64,000 nt of DNA from Winogradskyella sp. (GTDB taxonomy: Bacteria; Bacteroidota; Bacteroidia; Flavobacteriales; Flavobacteriaceae): the NCBI RefSeq assembly GCF_028282165.1, contig NZ_JANQIM010000034.1, forward strand, positions 62,001 to 126,000, written 5' to 3'. The translations under genes and the position numbers were made by a program. The notes below the pieces were generated by a model. That model had not been told where the DNA came from, ran no database searches, and worked only from the letters and a program-made list of their open reading frames with translations. This document shows positions 10,168 through 20,600 of the stretch, one piece after another (within the stretch, counting starts at the first letter, position 1; each line of letters opens with the position of its first letter).

Positions 10168-11351
10168 ACGACCGGAAATACGATTTTAATTTGTGTGCCA
10201 TCTTTGCCTTCAGCTAAGACAGAACCATTGAATTGCTCTACAACCATCTTCACATAAGACAACCCTATACCATACCCCTTAATATTATGAATATTTTCCG
10301 TGTTCACTCTATAGAACTCATTAAATACATTTTTTTGATCCCTCTTCGAAATTCCAATCCCATTATCTGCAAAGATCATGATAATATTTTTTCCAGTGTT
10401 TACTGTTGTAATAGTAAATTCTAAATCCTTTTCTGAATACTTCATAGAATTATCAAAAATATTATAGGCCACATTTTTTAAATGCATTGGATCCATTTCT
10501 ATAAAATACTCAGTAGCCTCAAAACGTTTAGAGATATCAACATTTTTCCCTATCAATTTTAACTCTTCAATAAGCGTGTCGAGAATGCTATGCACGTCTA
10601 TGATTTCCTTAGAAAACTCAATCTTTCCTGATTTTAATAAGCTTGTTTCCAGCACTCGATTTGTGTTGTTCTTTAACCGCTCATTTTCGCTATAAATAAG
10701 GTTTAAATACCGTTTTAATTTTTCATCCTTTTTAAAGATATCAAATTCAAACATGGTTTTAACAGCAACAGAAATAGAGAAGATAGGAGTCTTTAATTCA
10801 TGAGTCATTGTATTGATAAACTGCTCCTTGGTTTTGGAAAATTTGTACTGCTTAATCAACATAAAGATGGTGTAGTACGAAGATATAATCAATAAAACTG
10901 TAAACAGTATGGAAACCAATATATGAATCCACATTTTTTGTAGGAAGTACCATATACCGTAGCTGGGAAAACCCAACTTTACAATGATATTGTCTGTTCT
11001 TAAACTTGTAGAGTATTTAGATTCAAACGTATCTCCTAAGACAAAACTAGGCCGAAATCTGTTATAGATCGAATATTTGACATTCTTAAGTCTAGTGTAC
11101 GAGGCTATTTTCTTTTCCAATAACGGAAACCTCTTTTTGTAACGCCTTTCTGAGAGCAATCTACGAAACTCTTCCGGAAGCGGTTCGCCTGGATCTAGAG
11201 CTTCTCTAATATTTTTCAAAAGCAAAGAAACTTCATCATCAAAGATTTCTCTTCTTTCATTGTAGGTGGTCTTAAGAAATAATATCTGAATTACAATCAA
11301 AACGATTAATGAAACAGTAGTAAAACCAAATACAATTTTGATTCTATTCAT
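10164..11351 (-). CDS. Sensor histidine kinase
   Basis: A membrane sensor kinase of 395 residues. The start at 11351 (MNRIKIVFGF) is preferred to the longer frame from 11378 because it sits just before the first transmembrane helix. A periplasmic sensor segment lies between TM1 and TM2 (about residues 30-140). The HisKA domain has the H-box THELKTP with H184. The HATPase_c domain shows the N box (YNIFDNSMKYSE), G1 (FADNGIGIS) and G2 (GYGIGLSYVK). It is coupled by a 4-nt overlap to the OmpR-type regulator. The signal it senses is not evident. Confidence 0.93.
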   Translation of the reverse strand: MNRIKIVFGFTTVSLIVLIVIQILFLKTTYNERREIFDDEVSLLLKNIREALDPGEPLPEEFRRLLSERRYKKRFPLLEKKIASYTRLKNVKYSIYNRFRPSFVLGDTFESKYSTSLRTDNIIVKLGFPSYGIWYFLQKMWIHILVSILFTVLLIISSYYTIFMLIKQYKFSKTKEQFINTMTHELKTPIFSISVAVKTMFEFDIFKKDEKLKRYLNLIYSENERLKNNTNRVLETSLLKSGKIEFSKEIIDVHSILDTLIEELKLIGKNVDISKRFEATEYFIEMDPMHLKNVAYNIFDNSMKYSEKDLEFTITTVNTGKNIIMIFADNGIGISKRDQKNVFNEFYRVNTENIHNIKGYGIGLSYVKMVVEQFNGSVLAEGKDGTQIKIVFPVV

Positions 11352-11478
11352 TTTCGAAATTAAAATTACATATAACAATATACATTATTTCATTTAAGTA
11401 AAACGCCGTTAACATCTCACTAACACTGTTTAACTTCTCGTTAACCTATCGATAACCCATATTGATAAAAACGACCTA

Positions 11479-11486
11479 TATCTTTG
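11479..11486 (+). promoter_or_regulatory. Candidate -7 promoter box (TATCTTTG)
   Basis: A perfect match to the Bacteroidota -7 consensus TAnnTTTG, 25 nt before the start codon at 11511. No clear -33 TTTG was found at the usual distance, so this is tentative. Confidence 0.45.
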
Positions 11487-11510
11487 GTCTGAAACCATTT
11501 AATATACTAC

Positions 11511-11951
11511 ATGAAAACATCACTTGTTACAATTGTACTGTTCCTTTTTACCATTATAGTAGCTGCCCAAAATAAGGACGTAAACAGTAAAGCAGTTGAA
11601 AAAACAGTTTTAAACTATATTGAAAATTTTTTCGAAAACAATTTCGATGAAATGAATAAATCATTACATCCCCGACTTGCTAAAAGGGGCTTAAATCAGG
11701 ATGGTTCTACCTTGAGTGAAGATTTTCCTCCCGAAAAATTAAAAGAACTGATGTCTACAAAACCAAAGTTTTTACGAGAACGCCAAAATAATGCTGTAGA
11801 GAATATTTCCATTTTTGGAAACATGGCCAGCGCATCTCTAATTACTGGATACCCAACTGTGAGGTGGGTTGAATATATTCATCTTGTAAAGCTAAAAGGT
11901 GAATGGAAAATCATTAATGTGTTTTGGGAATTCGCAAAGAAGGAAAAGTAA
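11511..11951 (+). CDS. NTF2-like exported protein (putative lumazine-binding type)
   Basis: A 146-residue protein with a signal peptide ending in VAAQ. The mature domain has the pattern of the 'putative lumazine-binding' NTF2-like family (PF12893 type): VEKTVLNYIENFFENNFDEMNKSLHPRL at the start and WEYIHLVKLKGEWKIINVFW-like strands at the end. Ligand binding by this family is presumed and not proven. It is divergent from the histidine kinase at 11351, with which it shares a 160-bp promoter gap, and is followed at 68 bp by the serine hydrolase at 12020. Confidence 0.7.
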   Translation: MKTSLVTIVLFLFTIIVAAQNKDVNSKAVEKTVLNYIENFFENNFDEMNKSLHPRLAKRGLNQDGSTLSEDFPPEKLKELMSTKPKFLRERQNNAVENISIFGNMASASLITGYPTVRWVEYIHLVKLKGEWKIINVFWEFAKKEK

Positions 11952-12019
11952 AATCAGTATAAAGATAGACCCATCTTATTAGCTTAAGTATCAACAGTTA
12001 ACTCCTCAAAGCTTCAATT

Positions 12020-13468
12020 ATGAAGAAAATTTTTATGCTATGTGCACTGCTAACCATGGCATCTGCTCAGCAAACAATCAGTGCTCAATCTACCTCAGAC
12101 AAAATTGATGAAGTCATGGGGCTATATCATCAATATGGCTTATTTTCTGGGACTATTTTAGTTGCAGAAAATGGAAAGCCTATTTATCAAAATGCATTTG
12201 GTTTGGCCGATTTGGAGTTCGATTTACCCCATAGAACAGACATGAGATTTATTTTGGGATCTATTACAAAGCAATTTACAGCGGTATTAGTTTTGCAAAT
12301 GGTTGAGGATGGAAAAATAAAACTAGACGATCCCATAAGTAATTACATCCCAAATTATCCTACATCTAGAGGAAATGACATTACAGTTCACCATCTATTG
12401 AGTCACTCCTCTGGTTTACAGCATTGGGGAGGCATTGATGACTTTTTACTCAGTAAAGCTCGTCTTCACCACGAAAAAGACTCTATTATGACCATGTTTG
12501 CAACTTTAGAAGAACGTAATATACCAGGTGAACGATTTCGATATAGCAGTATAGGATACTATTTGCTTGGGATGATTTTAGAAAATGTATCGGGTAAAAC
12601 ATACGAAGCGTTGCTTCAGCAAAAAATATTTGATCCTTTAAACATGATAAACTCGTCCTTTTCTAACTCAAATGAAATTATCAAAAACCGAGTGACTCCT
12701 TATCGGTATAATTTCCTTACAGCGAAGTATGATAATGCAGAGTATAGAGATCCATCCACAACCTATTCTACAGGAGGAATTATAGCAACAGCCGAAGATT
12801 TATTGAAGTGGGATCAGGCACTTTACACCTATCAATTACTATCTAAAGAATCCATTGAGCTGCTATTAAAACCAAATTTTGACAGGTATTCGTATGGATT
12901 CCATGTTAATCTTAGGGGCGAACACTCGGACTTAAATGTTCGATGGCATGGAGGTTTGGTAACGGGCTATCGGTCGCAGATTACGCGATTGATCGACGAA
13001 AATAAAACCATTATTATACTTACCAATAGAAGAGATACGGATACAAATGGAATAACCAATAAAATCGTGAGTATCTTGATGAGCAGAGATTACGAGCTTC
13101 CAAAAAAATCGCTATTCAAACTAATCTTAGAAAAAACAGCAAGTGAATCTGTGGAAAATGCAATTTCTACTGTAGAGCACTTAATAAAAATAAAATCTAA
13201 TGAATACATATTACAAGACATAGAAATAGCACGTGCTGGCTTGGAATTAAAAAGTGATGGTGCCTACGAAAAGTCACTAAAGTTAATGCAAGCTATTATT
13301 GATTTCTTTCCAAATACTGCTTACAGAGCATTTTTACAATTTCAAATTTCCCAAAGCTATTCTGAGCTTAAAAACGGAACAAAAGCCATCGAGTATGCTA
13401 AAAAGGTTTTGGAAGCTGACCCAAATCATCAAGGCGCAAATAGCATTCTAAATCAGTGGTCAAATTGA
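12020..13468 (+). CDS. Exported serine beta-lactamase-family hydrolase with TPR-like tail
   Basis: A 482-residue protein with a signal peptide (cleavage about residue 22, SAQ). The class C beta-lactamase-like domain carries SITK (S81, K84), YSS (Y175) and HGG (H310). The tail (about 360-480) is helical and TPR-like (YEKSLKLMQAIIDFFPNTAYRAFLQFQISQSYSELKNG). It probably acts in the periplasm as a peptidase or esterase; the substrate is unknown. It is the second serine hydrolase of this design in the window and probably shares a transcript with the NTF2-like gene upstream. Confidence 0.85.
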   Translation: MKKIFMLCALLTMASAQQTISAQSTSDKIDEVMGLYHQYGLFSGTILVAENGKPIYQNAFGLADLEFDLPHRTDMRFILGSITKQFTAVLVLQMVEDGKIKLDDPISNYIPNYPTSRGNDITVHHLLSHSSGLQHWGGIDDFLLSKARLHHEKDSIMTMFATLEERNIPGERFRYSSIGYYLLGMILENVSGKTYEALLQQKIFDPLNMINSSFSNSNEIIKNRVTPYRYNFLTAKYDNAEYRDPSTTYSTGGIIATAEDLLKWDQALYTYQLLSKESIELLLKPNFDRYSYGFHVNLRGEHSDLNVRWHGGLVTGYRSQITRLIDENKTIIILTNRRDTDTNGITNKIVSILMSRDYELPKKSLFKLILEKTASESVENAISTVEHLIKIKSNEYILQDIEIARAGLELKSDGAYEKSLKLMQAIIDFFPNTAYRAFLQFQISQSYSELKNGTKAIEYAKKVLEADPNHQGANSILNQWSN

Positions 13469-13517
13469 TAAGCTTAGGTAATATTTTATTAATTTATATC
13501 ATTCTTGAGGTAATATA

Positions 13518-14456
13518 TCAATCTATAGAGATTTTATAAGAATCGAAAATTTGTTGTTTCAATACATTGAGCTTAGATCTAGAAATCGGAATTTTTATGT
13601 CAGAATCCAGTATCAACACCGCTGTTCTCGAATTGCCAACGATCTCCGTGACCTTATTGGCATTAACAATAAATGAATTATGACATCTTAAGAACTCATG
13701 ATATATATTTAACTGTGACTCTATCTTCTTTAGGGACACCTTAATTTCCTTTTCTCTTAGTTCGTTATTGACCATATAGTTCACTATGGCGAATTTTCCC
13801 CTACTTTCAAAATAGAGTACATTAGTATCTGGAATGATAAGTTCCTCATTGGCTCTCTCCCCTGATATAACTATTCTGTTCTCACGATGTAAGCTGCTAC
13901 TTACTTCCTTAATTTCTATAACCTGTCTATAGTAGGTCAAAAAGTCTACCATCTTTAATAAGATAAACAACCCATACCCTATTATAAAGTTGGCATAAAA
14001 ACATAGTTTAATATAATCTTCAATAAGCTGTGCATTGTAGAATACCTTGCACACAAAATGCGCATACCCAATAGTAATAAGGCTAGAAATAAACAACATA
14101 AAGGTAACGAACACTAATTCTGTCTTAAGTTTCCACTCTTTTATAGAGACTGAGATTAAAGGTACAAACACCTTGATGGCGAGTACATAAATAACAAGAG
14201 GAATCGTAGCGAAAATAAGTGAGAAAATAACCGCCCAAATATCACTATATGCAGCGAGCGTAAAAGGTTTTATTAGCCAAAGGAAAAAGAACAATACGGC
14301 AGATAACAAACAGGTAGAGCGTATGGGTCTGTAATACGAAAAAAACACAATCGATTCCGTATTCAGTAATGAATATAGTTTACTTAACCACTTCATAATA
14401 TTATGAAAAAGCTTTACGATGATACTATAGTCTAAATAGGGGTAAACTGAATTCAA
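13518..14456 (-). CDS. Membrane-anchored LytTR-domain transcriptional regulator
   Basis: A 312-residue protein. The first 180 residues hold about four hydrophobic helices. The C-terminal 100 residues are a LytTR DNA-binding domain (TNVLYFESRGKFAIVNY, then FLRCHNSFIVNANKVTEI and IPISRSKLNVLKQQ). No receiver domain is present, so any signal must arrive through the membrane part. The start may instead be the Met at 14396 (MKWLSKLYSLL), since the first 20 residues add little. A candidate -7 box on this strand lies at 14511-14518. It is convergent with the serine hydrolase at 12020. Confidence 0.85.
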   Translation of the reverse strand: MNSVYPYLDYSIIVKLFHNIMKWLSKLYSLLNTESIVFFSYYRPIRSTCLLSAVLFFFLWLIKPFTLAAYSDIWAVIFSLIFATIPLVIYVLAIKVFVPLISVSIKEWKLKTELVFVTFMLFISSLITIGYAHFVCKVFYNAQLIEDYIKLCFYANFIIGYGLFILLKMVDFLTYYRQVIEIKEVSSSLHRENRIVISGERANEELIIPDTNVLYFESRGKFAIVNYMVNNELREKEIKVSLKKIESQLNIYHEFLRCHNSFIVNANKVTEIVGNSRTAVLILDSDIKIPISRSKLNVLKQQIFDSYKISID

Positions 14457-14967
14457 AAGTCAAATAGTAAACAAGTCTAATATTCTATATACCTAGCCTA
14501 CTTTCTGATGCAAAATTATCGTTCAACTTATCTTTGCAGTAATACTCCTGAATCTGAAGAACTCATTTAAAGTGTAGTTTCAGGAAGCACAATGTCTACT
14601 CTAAATAGTGCAAAACGACACTACTTAAAAGCACAATAGCAGTATCATCCTTATTGCTTTCATCTCAAAGAGACACAAATAAGGATAACTAAAAAATTCT
14701 GTTCTAAATGTCTGTTTCTCATATGTTATTAAGTATAGGTTATTACTTACTATAGCTGCCAATACTTTAAACATATCTCAAAGAAAAATAGGTCGGAGTG
14801 AATAGCATGGTGCCTTTTTAATGGAGCTAAGGCAGCATAAAGACCTTTTTCTTTAGTTTGTTAGACACAGAAGTGATCCCTAAAGTCACAAAAAAGTAAA
14901 AAAAGAAGAAAATAATTTAATTTTACCTGTTGCCAAACACCTTACAACAGCTTAAATTACAGTAGTC
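14457..14967. other. 511-bp intergenic region between two LytTR regulators
   Basis: No gene is seen. It contains a TAATTTTG -7-like box on the minus strand (14511-14518) that could drive the regulator ending at 13518. It also has a 9-bp inverted repeat (ATCCTTATT at 14647-14655, AATAAGGAT at 14678-14686) able to form a hairpin. The function of the hairpin is unknown. Confidence 0.5.
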
Positions 14968-15648
14968 TTAAGAATTTAATCTCTTCAAAAAATCATCTTT
15001 GTAAGTAGCACTAATTGGGATGTAATTTTTGCCAATAACAATTCTATTGCGTTCAATAAAATCAATTTTATTCAATGCAATGATATATGATTTGTGCACT
15101 CTAATAAAAAGATTTTGCGGTAGTACTCGCTCAAAGTGCTTCATATTTTCTAGTGTGAGCGTTTTGTGTTTCGAACCTTGAATAACAACATAATCTCCTA
15201 GTCCTTTAAAAAACAAGATGTCATCAAAATTGACTTTTTGCAGTCTATATTCTGTTTTAACAAACATATAATCTTGCTTTGATTGTAGCTCAACCTGTGT
15301 ATTTCTTTTTTTGACTTTTTCAAAAGCCTTATAAAACCGCTCAAAAGTAATCGGCTTTAACAAATAGTCTATGGCTTCCAATTCGAAGCCCTCGATAGCA
15401 TGTTCGGAATAACCAGTGGTAAAAACAATGTTTATGTCGGAAGGTAAAATTTTAGCTAATTGTATGCCACTTAACTCTGCCATTTGGATATCTAAAAATA
15501 TGATATCCACGTTTTCGGTTTGAATCCTTTTAAGGGCTTCTAAAGGGTTTTTAAATGCACCCAATAGATTTAAATCATCGATTTTCTCAATGTACTCCTT
15601 GAGTAAGTTTAAGGCTAAAGGTTCGTCATCAACAATTAAACAGTTCAT
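14968..15648 (-). CDS. LytR/AlgR-family response regulator (LytTR)
   Basis: A 226-residue regulator with a receiver domain (DDEP start, phospho-acceptor D53 in IIFLDIQM, K at LLKPIT) followed by a LytTR DNA-binding domain (DDILFFKGLGDYVVI, FIRVHKSYIIALNKIDFI). It overlaps the histidine kinase upstream by 4 nt and therefore forms a LytS/LytR-type pair. LytTR regulators bind direct repeats near promoters; the targets here are not known. Confidence 0.93.
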   Translation of the reverse strand: MNCLIVDDEPLALNLLKEYIEKIDDLNLLGAFKNPLEALKRIQTENVDIIFLDIQMAELSGIQLAKILPSDINIVFTTGYSEHAIEGFELEAIDYLLKPITFERFYKAFEKVKKRNTQVELQSKQDYMFVKTEYRLQKVNFDDILFFKGLGDYVVIQGSKHKTLTLENMKHFERVLPQNLFIRVHKSYIIALNKIDFIERNRIVIGKNYIPISATYKDDFLKRLNS

Positions 15649-16682
15649 TTTATTGGAATTTCAAGTTCTGCTAGAAATTTATTGTCACTTTTTGACGTAT
15701 TAAAGTACATATTTCCATCGAATACTATATCTAGACGCTTTTCTAGGTTTTTAAGTCCAATGCCACCAACATTGTCTTTTACCTTATCTATATAGGTGTT
15801 TTCTACACTGTAGTTAAGCTTACCATCTTTAGCTATTATACGTATAGTTATTGGATTATTTTTATCTGTTACCAAGCCATGCTTAATGGCATTTTCTACA
15901 AAAGGAATAAAAAGAAATTGTGGTACTCTTGCCTTTGGCATCTTTATATCAGTCGTAAGAGTAACGGAATAATCCTCATCGTACCGCAAGGATTCAAGTT
16001 CAATATAATTCTGTAACTGTTCAAACTCATTATTCAATTGAGAATCTGTCTTGTTTTCATAAAGTGAATATCGCAATAATTGTGAAAGTCTATCAATAGC
16101 TATTAATGCCTTTTCAGATTTTACAAATACTAAAGAATAGATGTTATTGAGCATGTTAAACAAAAAATGAGGGCTAGATTGTGAGCGTAAAAATGCTAAT
16201 TCCATTTTCTGTTTTTCTTCTCGCATTTCTAGCGCGCGCTCAGTATTGTATTTAGAGAGTTGAATAAAGTACAATACGGCACCTAAAACAGAATGCAATG
16301 TAGCCATATAAAGATTATCTTTAAGATAGTTGGCGTAGGTTACATTTTCGCCATAATTACTGACACCAGTATAGTGTGTTAAGATCACTTCCTCAAAAAA
16401 ATAGCGCCCTGCAATTGTAGGCATCCATAGAATAATAATTAGCAATAGTATTATGCCTAACGGTTTACGCTTATAAAACTTAAATAGTACAGTATAGGCA
16501 GCCAATACATATAAAGAAAATAATGAAAACGTACTTACGAAAACCATATAGAATATGGGGTTTTTAAGTAAGCTAACTATAACATCCCAAGTTACCGTAC
16601 TACCGATAGTCTCTCTTAGTGCATCTACTAAAAAAAAGAAAAGGAAATACCATTTAAGTACATATGTCAATTTATACTTCAT
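15645..16682 (-). CDS. LytS-type sensor histidine kinase
   Basis: A 345-residue kinase. Four hydrophobic helices fill residues 1-145. Then comes the His_kinase (PF06580) motif SSPHFLFNMLNNI with H172, and a HATPase domain with IPFVENAIKHGL (N box) and GGIGLKNLEKRL (G box). It has no obvious extracytoplasmic sensor domain, so the signal may be read in the membrane. It is co-translated with the LytTR regulator. The start at 16682 places a basic tail before TM1. Confidence 0.92.
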   Translation of the reverse strand: MKYKLTYVLKWYFLFFFLVDALRETIGSTVTWDVIVSLLKNPIFYMVFVSTFSLFSLYVLAAYTVLFKFYKRKPLGIILLLIIILWMPTIAGRYFFEEVILTHYTGVSNYGENVTYANYLKDNLYMATLHSVLGAVLYFIQLSKYNTERALEMREEKQKMELAFLRSQSSPHFLFNMLNNIYSLVFVKSEKALIAIDRLSQLLRYSLYENKTDSQLNNEFEQLQNYIELESLRYDEDYSVTLTTDIKMPKARVPQFLFIPFVENAIKHGLVTDKNNPITIRIIAKDGKLNYSVENTYIDKVKDNVGGIGLKNLEKRLDIVFDGNMYFNTSKSDNKFLAELEIPIK

Positions 16683-16857
16683 ATTGTAAAGTTAGCTTAA
16701 ACGACTATATCTCAACAGGTCACATCGATAAGTTTGGAAATTTCATCGGTGAAATCGAACCATAAAAAGTCAACGATGAATTTGCCTGCATCATAGATTG
16801 CCTTTTCTACTCTTCTATACAATTTTCAAGTTTGCATTGAATTTAAAACTATCAGTC

Positions 16858-17646
16858 ATGAAGAAGATTTTAATGTTTACATATTCAATAGCCGCCTATG
16901 CTATTGGATTCTCATCAATCCTATATTGGATACTTTCAGTAAGCAATCTCATTCCAGAAATAGCCATAGACCAAGAGCCGAGAGTATCCCTATGGTTAGC
17001 TTTATTAAACAACTTTTTCCTCATCGCACTTTTTGGTATTCAACATAGTGTTATGGCAAGAAAATGGTTTAAGGATTGGTTTGCCAAGTATTTTCTTAGA
17101 CCTATTGAACGAAGCACCTTTGTACTGGTTTCAGGGTTGTTACTTTTTAATTTGGTGTATCATTGGCAACCTATTGGAGGTATTATATGGGAAGTGGCTT
17201 CGAACAGCCTATTGTATCATATCCTTTTCTTCCTCTTTTTTGCGGGCTGGGCCATCTTGTTTATCAGTTCCTTCTTAATTAATCATTTCGATTTGTTCGG
17301 TCTAAGGCAAACCTATTTGGAATTGATGGGGAAACCATATCAACCTCTCGAGTTTCGTGTTATTGGTTTCTACAAGTTGGTGCGTCATCCCATTTATTTT
17401 GGAATGCTACTAGGTATGTGGGCAACAACAACGATGTCCGTAACGCACCTTGCCTTCGCCATTGCAGTTACAGCCTACATTATTATAGGAACCAGACTAG
17501 AGGAAAAAGACTTAACCACAGAATTTGGTGAAACCTATAAAGCATATAAAAAAGGACGAGGGATGCTGATCCCTTTTTTAAAGGGGAGCAAAACTAAAGA
17601 CACATACGTAAAACGTACGAACAAAAAAATTAAACAAGTACAATAA
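16858..17646 (+). CDS. Membrane methyltransferase, MddA/NnrU-like (isoprenylcysteine methyltransferase fold)
   Basis: A 262-residue membrane protein. The start at 16858 (MKKILMFTYS) is preferred over the upstream frame from 16798 because the family begins there. About six helices are visible. The C-terminal motif VRHPIYFGMLLGMW...RLEEKDLTTEFGETYKAYK is the SAM-binding hallmark of the ICMT/PEMT superfamily, and the HSVMARKWF and IERSTFVL segments resemble methanethiol S-methyltransferase (MddA), which makes dimethyl sulfide. The MddA role is likely but not proven. The T9SS LRR gene follows 22 bp downstream, which may reflect a shared transcript. Confidence 0.75.
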   Translation: MKKILMFTYSIAAYAIGFSSILYWILSVSNLIPEIAIDQEPRVSLWLALLNNFFLIALFGIQHSVMARKWFKDWFAKYFLRPIERSTFVLVSGLLLFNLVYHWQPIGGIIWEVASNSLLYHILFFLFFAGWAILFISSFLINHFDLFGLRQTYLELMGKPYQPLEFRVIGFYKLVRHPIYFGMLLGMWATTTMSVTHLAFAIAVTAYIIIGTRLEEKDLTTEFGETYKAYKKGRGMLIPFLKGSKTKDTYVKRTNKKIKQVQ

Positions 17647-17668
17647 AACATAATCAATCTTAGAAATA

Positions 17669-20600
17669 ATGAAAACAAAAATTACAATTTTAATGACTTT
17701 GTTGAACCTAATGATGTCAAACTATCTAACGGGTCAGACAGTTGCTATCCCTGATAGTAATTTTGAACAATATCTCGTTGATGAAGGCATTGATACCAAT
17801 GGGCTTAACGGAAATATCCTTGAGTCTGACGCCGAGGTCGTAAACGGGCTCACCCTTAATAACCTCAACATAAGCGACCTTACAGGAATAGAAGCCTTTA
17901 CAGGTGTTTCCTTTCTGAATTGTAGAGATAATAATGTATCTCAAGTGGATTTGAGCAGTAATATCAGCTTGAGCTATGTAGACTTTTCCAACAACAATTT
18001 AGAAGCACTAGATATATCCAATCAACAATTTTTAGCTACGCTGATTTTGCCAGGAAATCAACTCAATAGTTTAAATACAAGTCATAATCCAAACTTGGGG
18101 TTCCTAAATGTAGCGAATAATAATCTGACAAGTCTGGATATTTCCCAAAACCCTTTCATAACAACCTTATCCTGTTTTTCAAATAACTTAACGAGTTTAA
18201 ATCTATCAGCAAATACATTATTAGAAGGTCTCTATACATCTGATAACGAATTAACTGTATTAGATCTATCGTCAAACACTAATTTAATTGTCTTACAAGC
18301 CCAGGTAAATCAAATCACTGGTTTAAACCTTAATAGTAATGTCGCATTGACAGATTTAAATATATCCAACAATAATCTGTCTAGCTTTTCAATTCGAAAT
18401 GGTGCCAATACCAATATCACATCATTCTCAGTATTGAATAATCCTAACCTCACCTGTATCGCAGTAGATGATGCAGTTTACAGTACCGCTAATTGGATTA
18501 ACATAGATCTACAGACCAGTTTTAGCGAGAGTTGTGGCGCACCACCAACCATAGCCATACCAGACACCAACTTCGAACAGGAACTCATTAATCAAGGTAT
18601 CGATAGCAATGGCACAACCGGGGATATTCTAGTTACTGATGCCGAAAGCCTAACCAGCTTATTGTTGAATTTTGCCAATATAAATGACTTAACAGGTATT
18701 GAAGGTTTTACTAATTTAGAATTATTATCATGTGAAGGTAATAACCTTACAACACTAGATTTAAGTCAAAACACAGCTCTAACATCCGTATCGATTGTTA
18801 ATAACAACCTTGAGCACATCAATATCACCAATCTTTCGAATTTAGAAAATTTAGCATTATCGGGCAATAACTTAGAGTCTTTAGACCTAAGCACCAATAC
18901 AGGTTTGAAGTTGCTAGGTGTAAGCGATAACCTCTTTGAAAGTTTAGACGTATCGGCAAACTTACAATTAGAGATATTAAACTGTGGCGAGAATACCTTA
19001 AACGGTATTGACCTTACTGCTAATGTCAACTTAAAAGAGTTATACATCCATGAAAATGATATGGAAGATTTAAATGTATCCAATTTGACCAATTTGGAGG
19101 TGCTCGTATGTGTTGGGAATCAAATTCAACAATTAGACTTAGATAACAATAGTCAATTGAAAAATGCTAATGCTGCTGATAATAATTTAGAAGCTATGTC
19201 CATAAAAAACGGCAACAACTCGGCCATAACCAATTTTGATGCGACCGGAAACCCCAATTTGCTATGTATAGATGTAGATGATGTTAATTATGCTATCAAT
19301 AATTGGGGAGCCATTGATACACAAACCAGTTTTAGTACCGACTGTGATGGGGCCGTTATTGCCGTACCTGATGTTAGTTTTGAACAGGCACTTATAGACC
19401 AAGGGATTGATACCAATGGCATTACAGGTGATATTTTAGTTGCTGATGCAGAACCTGTTACAGAGCTATATGTCGCCGACAAGAATATTGCAGACCTTAC
19501 AGGTATTGAAGGGTTTATAAATCTTGAGGCACTCAATTGTAGTAGCAACAACCTTGGGCAACTAGACCTATCCAATAATCTAGCGTTAAGATTGCTCTCT
19601 TGCAACTATAATGGATTATCTACATTAGACCTTTCGGCAAACACCCTTTTAGTGAATTTAATAGCTGTGGATAATAATCTTACAACGATAGATCTTTCGG
19701 CTAATACCCAATTAAGAATACTTTCTTTAAGTGACAATCTTATTACCGATATTGATGTAAGCCAAAACACCTTATTGGAAAGCATATTCCTTTTTAATAA
19801 CTTTTTAGAGACCCTAGACTTGTCTAATCAAACAGCATTACTAGAATTAGGTGTCTTTGAAAACAACTTAGAAAGTCTTGATATCTTAAACTCTTCCCAA
19901 TTAAGGACGCTTAACGTGAACGGTAACCAATTGGAGAGCCTTGACCTTTCAGGGAATCTTATGCTGAAAGAACTGTATTGTGATGACAATATTCTCAATG
20001 GAATTAGTCTAGCCAATAATACGGATTTAGAAATATTGTCATGTTACGAAAATGGTCTTGAAGAACTTGATGTGGCAATGCTACCCAATCTTAAGAGAAT
20101 TAGCTGTAGGGACAATCAGATTGAAAGCCTCAACTTTGATGCGAATCCAGCTTTAGAAATTATAAGTGTTAACAATAACCATCTTGAGTCACTCTCAATT
20201 AAAAATGGTAATAACCCTGCTGTTTTTACCTTTATTGCAACTGGCAACTCAGAACTATACTGTATTGATGTAGATGATGAGGCATTAGCCAACACTTTCT
20301 GGACAAATATTGACCCACAAACTGGTTTTAGTACGGATTGTAATGGTCCTACCATTCCTATACCAGATGCCAATTTTGAGCAAGCGCTTATCGATTTGGG
20401 CTATGATAACAATGGGTTTACTGGTGATATTTTAGTTTCTGATGCTGAAGCAGTGACTGATTTAGAGGTAGATAACAAAAATATTGATGACCTCACAGGC
20501 ATCGAAGGCTTTGTTAACCTTATAGAGCTAAGAGTTGACAGCAATAACCTTACGTCATTAGACTTAACCAACAACCCACAATTGGTGCACTTTAATGGTA

